Origin: Olsenella_K sp036454645 | Lineage (GTDB): Bacteria > Actinomycetota > Coriobacteriia > Coriobacteriales > Atopobiaceae | Assembly (NCBI GenBank): GCA_036454645.1 | Contig: JAZHSQ010000018.1 | Coordinates: 1 to 43,470 of the forward strand | DNA length: 43,470 bases | Reading direction: 5' to 3' | Part shown: in pieces, positions 40,394 through 43,470 of the stretch | Layout: each line of letters begins with the position of its first letter | Position numbering within the stretch: position 1 is the first letter of the stretch | Translations under genes and position numbers: made by a program | Notes under the pieces: generated by a model | Told to the model about the DNA's origin: nothing | The model's input: only the letters and a program-made list of their open reading frames with translations | Database searches by the model: none

Positions 40394-41662
40394 CTACTCC
40401 TGCCCGCGTACCTGGGAGGCCGGCCTCAGGGGGAGGGTCACCGAGAAGGTCGTGCCCTCCTCCGCGCAGCTCGTGGCGCTGATGTCGCCTCCGGTGGAGA
40501 CGGCGATGGACTTGGCGATGGCGAGGCCGAGCCCGAAGCCGCCCGTCTTGGAGTCCCTCGAGCGCGCCTGGTCCGTCCGGTAGAAGCGGTCGAAGATGTG
40601 CCGCAGGTCCTCGGGGTCTATCACGTCGCCGAAGTTCGTGACCGAGAGGACGCAGCACCGCCCCTGGCGCCTGAGGGACACCGTCACCCTCGTGCCCGCG
40701 TAGGCGTACTTGCAGGCGTTGTCGAGCAGGATCCTCACCAGGTGGGAGAGCCACTCGCCGTCTCCGGTGACGTGGATGCCGCCCTCGATGGTCTCCTCGA
40801 TGGAGGACCCGCGCTCGAAGGCCACCGCGTCGAACTCGAGGGAGGCGCTCTCGACCATCTCGGAGAGGTCCACGTCCTCCTTGCGAGAGATGCCCCCCGA
40901 GCCGAGCTGGTCCTCGTCCGCGCGCGCAAGCTCGAGCAGCTCCTCGACGAGGCCCTTCATGTGGGAGGACTCGTCGGCGGTGCTCTCGATCCAGCGACGG
41001 GTTCCCTCGGGGAGCGCCTCGTCCTTGAGGAGGATCTCGGTGTTGGCGATGATCACGGAGAGCGGTGTCTTGAGCTCGTGGGAGGCGTCGGCGATGAAGC
41101 GGTGCTGCTGCTCCCAGGCGTCCTCGACCGGCTGCAGGATCCAGCCGGAGAGCCACCAGGAGATGACGGCGAGCGCGGCGAGCCCCATGAGCACGATCGC
41201 CACGTCCTGGAGGAGCTGGGCGCGCAGCGAGTAGTTGGTCGCGTAGGTGTCGACCATGGCGACCCGCCAGGCGCCGTCGGAGAGGCGCGCCTTGCGCCAG
41301 GCGACGTGGGTCGGCGAGTCGTAGCCCTCCGTGGAGTCGGAGGTGATCGCCGTCTCGAGGATCTCCTTGAAGACCCCCTTGTCGATGAGGACGGAGCTGC
41401 TGTTGGACTCGAGGACCACGCCGCTCTGGTCGATGTCGACGGAGATGGCGAGCATCTTTGGGGAGCGGCCCTCCGCGTTGCCCCCGGGGTACTCGGATAT
41501 GCTGCGGACGTTGCCGCTCAGGCTGAGCTCGAGCGCCTCGGAGATGATCCCCAGCTGCGTGTGGTACAGCGACAGGAGGGAGGTGGAGAACGTCAGCACG
41601 AGGACGGACCCCACCATGACCAAGATGATGGCGACGAGCTTGCGCCTGAGCCTCTTCAGCAT
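40394..41662 (-). CDS. Sensor histidine kinase
   Basis: The 422-residue kinase has a membrane helix at ~9-33, an extracytoplasmic sensor domain of ~120 residues (no recognised fold), a second helix at ~153-175 and then the kinase core. The H-box is RFIADASHELKTP with His195, the N-box LLDNACKYA with Asn315, and GGFGLGLAIAK is the G-box. It should autophosphorylate and pass phosphate to the response regulator encoded 27 nt upstream on the same strand. HATPase motifs are intact. The stimulus is unknown. ATG start with AGGAGTGGCAC upstream. Confidence 0.93.
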   Translation of the reverse strand: MLKRLRRKLVAIILVMVGSVLVLTFSTSLLSLYHTQLGIISEALELSLSGNVRSISEYPGGNAEGRSPKMLAISVDIDQSGVVLESNSSSVLIDKGVFKEILETAITSDSTEGYDSPTHVAWRKARLSDGAWRVAMVDTYATNYSLRAQLLQDVAIVLMGLAALAVISWWLSGWILQPVEDAWEQQHRFIADASHELKTPLSVIIANTEILLKDEALPEGTRRWIESTADESSHMKGLVEELLELARADEDQLGSGGISRKEDVDLSEMVESASLEFDAVAFERGSSIEETIEGGIHVTGDGEWLSHLVRILLDNACKYAYAGTRVTVSLRRQGRCCVLSVTNFGDVIDPEDLRHIFDRFYRTDQARSRDSKTGGFGLGLAIAKSIAVSTGGDISATSCAEEGTTFSVTLPLRPASQVRGQE

Positions 41663-41689
41663 GTGCCACTCCTAGCGGACGCGGCGCAC

Positions 41690-42367
41690 CTACTGGTCCA
41701 GCACCTCCAGGCGGTACCCAAGCATCCTCAGCGTCGTGATGAGCACCTTAGAGTGTAGGTGGTTGATCTTCTTGCGGAGGAACGAGATGTAGGCCTCGAC
41801 GGAATTCTCGGACGCCTCGCCGTCCATGCCCCAGGCGCGGGTCAGCAGGTCCTGCTTGGAGACGACGCGCGAGCTGGAGCTCATGAGCATCCGCATGACC
41901 TCGAACTCCTTGCCGGAGAGGTGCACGCTCCTGGTCTCGCAGGAGAGGTCGTGCGTGTTGAGGTCGAGCTTGAGGTCGCCGAAGGTCGCGACGTCGAGGA
42001 TGACGTCCCCCTTGCGCCTGGTGAGCGCGCGCAGGCGGGCGAGGAGCTCGGGCGCCTCGAAGGGCTTGGTCATGTAGTCGTCGGCGCCCGCGTCGAGCCC
42101 CTCGACCTTGTCGGTCGTGGCGGTGCGAGCCGTCAGCATGAGGACGGGGATGGCGTTGCCCGTGCGGCGGAGCTCGTGCACGAGGTCGAAGCCGTTCATC
42201 CCGGGAAGCATGACGTCGAGTATGATCGCGTCGTAGAGACCGCTCTGAGCGCTCGCGAGTCCGGCCTTGCCGTCGTAGGCGGCCTCGGCGTTGAACGAGG
42301 CGTCCTCGAGGATGTGGCAGATGGCGTCAGCTAGGTTGCGCTCGTCTTCGACAACGAGAATGTTCAT
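41690..42367 (-). CDS. OmpR/PhoB-family response regulator
   Basis: The 225-residue protein has a receiver domain (MNILVVEDE, Asp51 in LDVMLP, Thr79, Lys101 in TKPF) and a C-terminal winged-helix DNA-binding domain (LSGKEFEVMRMLM, ENSVEAYISFLRKKI, and TLRMLGYRLE). It is the output partner of the histidine kinase that follows. The ATG at 42367 yields the expected MNILVVEDE; earlier in-frame ATG codons run through the tandem repeats and are not credible. A pair of 25-bp direct repeats begins 16 nt upstream of the start and might be its own binding site. Confidence 0.94.
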   Translation of the reverse strand: MNILVVEDERNLADAICHILEDASFNAEAAYDGKAGLASAQSGLYDAIILDVMLPGMNGFDLVHELRRTGNAIPVLMLTARTATTDKVEGLDAGADDYMTKPFEAPELLARLRALTRRKGDVILDVATFGDLKLDLNTHDLSCETRSVHLSGKEFEVMRMLMSSSSRVVSKQDLLTRAWGMDGEASENSVEAYISFLRKKINHLHSKVLITTLRMLGYRLEVLDQ

Positions 42368-42383
42368 GTGGTCCCCTTCGGTA

Positions 42384-42433
42384 GCTGTACTGCGCGCTGC
42401 ATACGGTCGCTGTGCTGCGCGCTGCATACGGTC
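42384..42433. repeat. Two adjacent 25-bp tandem repeats upstream of the response regulator
   Basis: The units 42384-42408 and 42409-42433 are identical except for one base (A/G at the sixth position). Both contain CTGCGCGCTGCATACGGTC. They sit 17-66 nt upstream of the response-regulator start, in its leader or promoter region. They may be a recent duplication or a pair of regulator sites. Confidence 0.85.
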
Positions 42434-42551
42434 TTTGCATGGCTCAGCTTGAGGAGGATATTACGCCCTGATACTCAAAGCTTTCTGAATGCCCCTCTGT
42501 TTGTGCCCGTAATTAACATCCGATTGACCGCCAATTCACACAAACTGCACT

Positions 42552-42586
42552 TTGCAGACGCAAAGCCATGTCGTATCATATACGAC
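42552..42586 (+). promoter_or_regulatory. Candidate rpsP promoter with inverted repeat
   Basis: TTGCAG (42552-42557) and TATCAT (42574-42579) are 16 nt apart. The -10 lies within the perfect inverted repeat GTCGTAT-CAT-ATACGAC (42570-42586, 7-base arms). The surrounding gap from 42434 to 42654 is AT-rich; apart from this and the repeats nearer the regulator gene, I see no other clear signal in it. Confidence 0.5.
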
Positions 42587-42654
42587 TGCTTGTATGGCTT
42601 AGCGGTGCGGCCTACACCACACACCCCAGCACCGCTCGTCTGAAGGAGTTTTCA

Positions 42655-42966
42655 TTGGCAGTCAAGATTCGTATGGCACGCCATGGTGCCAAGAAGCGCC
42701 CCTACTACCGCGTCGTCGTCGCCGACGGCCGCATGCCTCGTGACGGCCGCTACATCGAGCAGGTCGGCCGCTACAACCCGCTGACCAACCCCAAGACCAT
42801 CGAGCTCGACCTCGAGAAGATCGACGAGTGGATCGCCAAGGGCGCCCAGCCCTCCAACACCGTCGCCCACCTGATCGACATCGTGCGCACCGGCGCCCCT
42901 GCTCCCGAGAAGAAGCAGAAGGTCTCCATGAAGCAGGCTGCCAAGGCCGCCAGCTCCGAAGAGTAA
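42655..42966 (+). CDS. rpsP: 30S ribosomal protein S16
   Basis: The 103-residue S16 has the family start AVKIRMARHGAKKRPYYRVVVAD, quoted here as RMARHGAKKRPYYRVVVAD, and GRYIEQVGRYNPL, followed by a basic/Ala-rich C-terminal tail. It is needed for 30S assembly. The start is TTG at 42655 (preceded by AAGGAG at six bases), giving M-A-V-K-I-R; there is no ATG alternative that keeps the conserved N-terminus. A TTG start is unusual for a highly expressed ribosomal gene. The order rpsP-khpA-rimM is canonical. Confidence 0.97.
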   Translation: MAVKIRMARHGAKKRPYYRVVVADGRMPRDGRYIEQVGRYNPLTNPKTIELDLEKIDEWIAKGAQPSNTVAHLIDIVRTGAPAPEKKQKVSMKQAAKAASSEE

Positions 42967-42969
42967 ACC

Positions 42970-43269
42970 GTGGCTGCACAGGACATGGTCGACGAGGAGG
43001 CTCTCGAAGACGCCTCTGGGGAGATGCCCTCGGACAAGGTAGCTGACCTCGTTGAGTACATCGTATGCGGCCTTGTCGACGATGAGGATGCCGTCTCCCT
43101 CGACGTCACGGACGGCGAGGAGGGCTCCCTCATCGAGGTGAGCTGCGCCGAGGAGGACGCGGGGAGGATCATCGGCCGCCGTGGTCGCACGATCAAGGCG
43201 ATAAGGACCCTCGCCCGCGCCCTCGGGCAGCGCGTGGGGACCTCGGTCGAGGTCGAGGTGTTGGGTTAG
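42970..43269 (+). CDS. khpA: KH-domain RNA-binding protein KhpA
   Basis: The 99-residue protein has a short acidic leader (~25 residues) and a single KH domain with the RNA-binding loop GRIIGRRGRT and the helix IKAIRTLARALG. KhpA proteins bind RNA broadly, often with KhpB, and act in RNA stability and cell growth. The gene is three bases after rpsP and seven before rimM, the usual operon. GTG at 42970 is chosen; ATG at 42985 would shorten it by five residues. Confidence 0.93.
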   Translation: MAAQDMVDEEALEDASGEMPSDKVADLVEYIVCGLVDDEDAVSLDVTDGEEGSLIEVSCAEEDAGRIIGRRGRTIKAIRTLARALGQRVGTSVEVEVLG

Positions 43270-43275
43270 GTAATC

Positions 43276-43470
43276 TTGTCTAGCGACTACAAGCTCATAG
43301 CCCACATAGAGAAGGCCCATGGCAAGAGGGGGGAGTTCGTGGCGGCGTCCGTCCACGGGCTTCCCCCTCTCCTGCACGAGGGCATGCGCGTCGCGGTCGT
43401 GCCTCCGCGGCTCAAGGGGGACCGGTTCCACGTGGTCGAGCGGGCGAGCGACGACGGCTCGCGCGCGAGC
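43276..43470 (+). CDS. rimM: 16S rRNA processing protein RimM, N-terminal part (partial at right edge)
   Basis: About 65 codons are present and the frame is open at the window end. YKLIAHIEKAHGKRGEFVAA matches the start of RimM (family: IGKIVKTHGLKGEV-like), the 30S maturation factor that binds S19. The start is probably TTG at 43276, with AGGTAATC upstream; the ribosome binding site is weak and coupling to khpA is likely. trmD and rplS would be expected beyond the edge. Confidence 0.85.
   Translation, partial: MSSDYKLIAHIEKAHGKRGEFVAASVHGLPPLLHEGMRVAVVPPRLKGDRFHVVERASDDGSRAS

Noticed and set aside
42368..42643. Small 91-codon + strand frame between the regulator and rpsP
   Set aside because: It runs through the tandem repeats and the rpsP promoter, has no ribosome binding site, and has no protein-like composition.
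1..43470. CRISPR arrays, transposases, integrases, prophage or toxin-antitoxin genes
   Set aside because: None seen on either strand; all gene-sized open frames with protein-like composition are assigned to chromosomal core functions, and base composition is even throughout.

Overview
The window is very GC-rich, has GC-ending codons throughout, uses many GTG and TTG starts, is densely coding, and carries rod-shape genes. With the gene orders seen here this suggests a high-GC anaerobic actinobacterium of the Coriobacteriia (Olsenella/Atopobium-like). That placement is inferred from gene order and protein character; no search was possible. No phage, transposon, CRISPR array or other mobile element is visible, and no gene-free stretch exceeds about 250 bases.

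Layout. (1) 1-3400, + strand: the 3' end of threonine ammonia-lyase, ilvD (branched-chain amino acids) and a DUF815 AAA ATPase. (2) 3406-5360, - strand: trpS and a YgjP-type metallopeptidase. (3) 5443-6042, + strand: 5-formyltetrahydrofolate cyclo-ligase, read divergently from the peptidase. (4) 6054-15213, - strand: an aromatic amino acid supercluster, in transcription order DAHP synthase, tyrA, aroB, aroA, aroC, pheA (chorismate mutase/prephenate dehydratase), a fused aroE-aroK, and, after a gap with its own -10 box, a fusion of a glucose-type PTS EIIB domain to type II dehydroquinase (AroQ). All seven shikimate steps and the phenylalanine and tyrosine branch enzymes are present. (5) 15349-20752, + strand: tRNA-Arg(CCG), a CtpE-like P-type ATPase and a translationally coupled aconitase. 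(6) 20873-29914, + strand: a zinc-ribbon membrane protein, a cyclophilin, a TPR membrane protein, then mreB-mreC-mreD-PBP2-rodA, the elongasome. (7) 29997-38983, + strand: a DUF697-like protein, a radical-SAM pair (TIGR03960/TIGR03936 type), rplU-rpmA behind a near-consensus promoter and closed by a terminator, then obgE, proB, nadD, yqeK and rsfS. (8) 39027-42367, - strand: a two-component system (response regulator, histidine kinase) followed by dinB. (9) 42655-43470, + strand: the canonical rpsP-khpA-rimM operon, with rimM running off the end.

The most unusual item is the EIIB-AroQ fusion at 6054-7052. It joins a sugar phosphotransferase phosphocarrier module, with its phosphorylatable cysteine intact, to the third enzyme of the shikimate pathway. 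PEP feeds both the PTS and the shikimate pathway (DAHP synthase and EPSP synthase), so a phosphorylation-gated or PTS-sensing dehydroquinase is a plausible but untested idea. Secondary signals are short inverted or direct repeats overlapping the promoters of rplU, rpsP, the EIIB-AroQ gene and the folate gene, a 25-bp tandem repeat just upstream of the response regulator, and a PBP2 with an extra N-terminal membrane segment.
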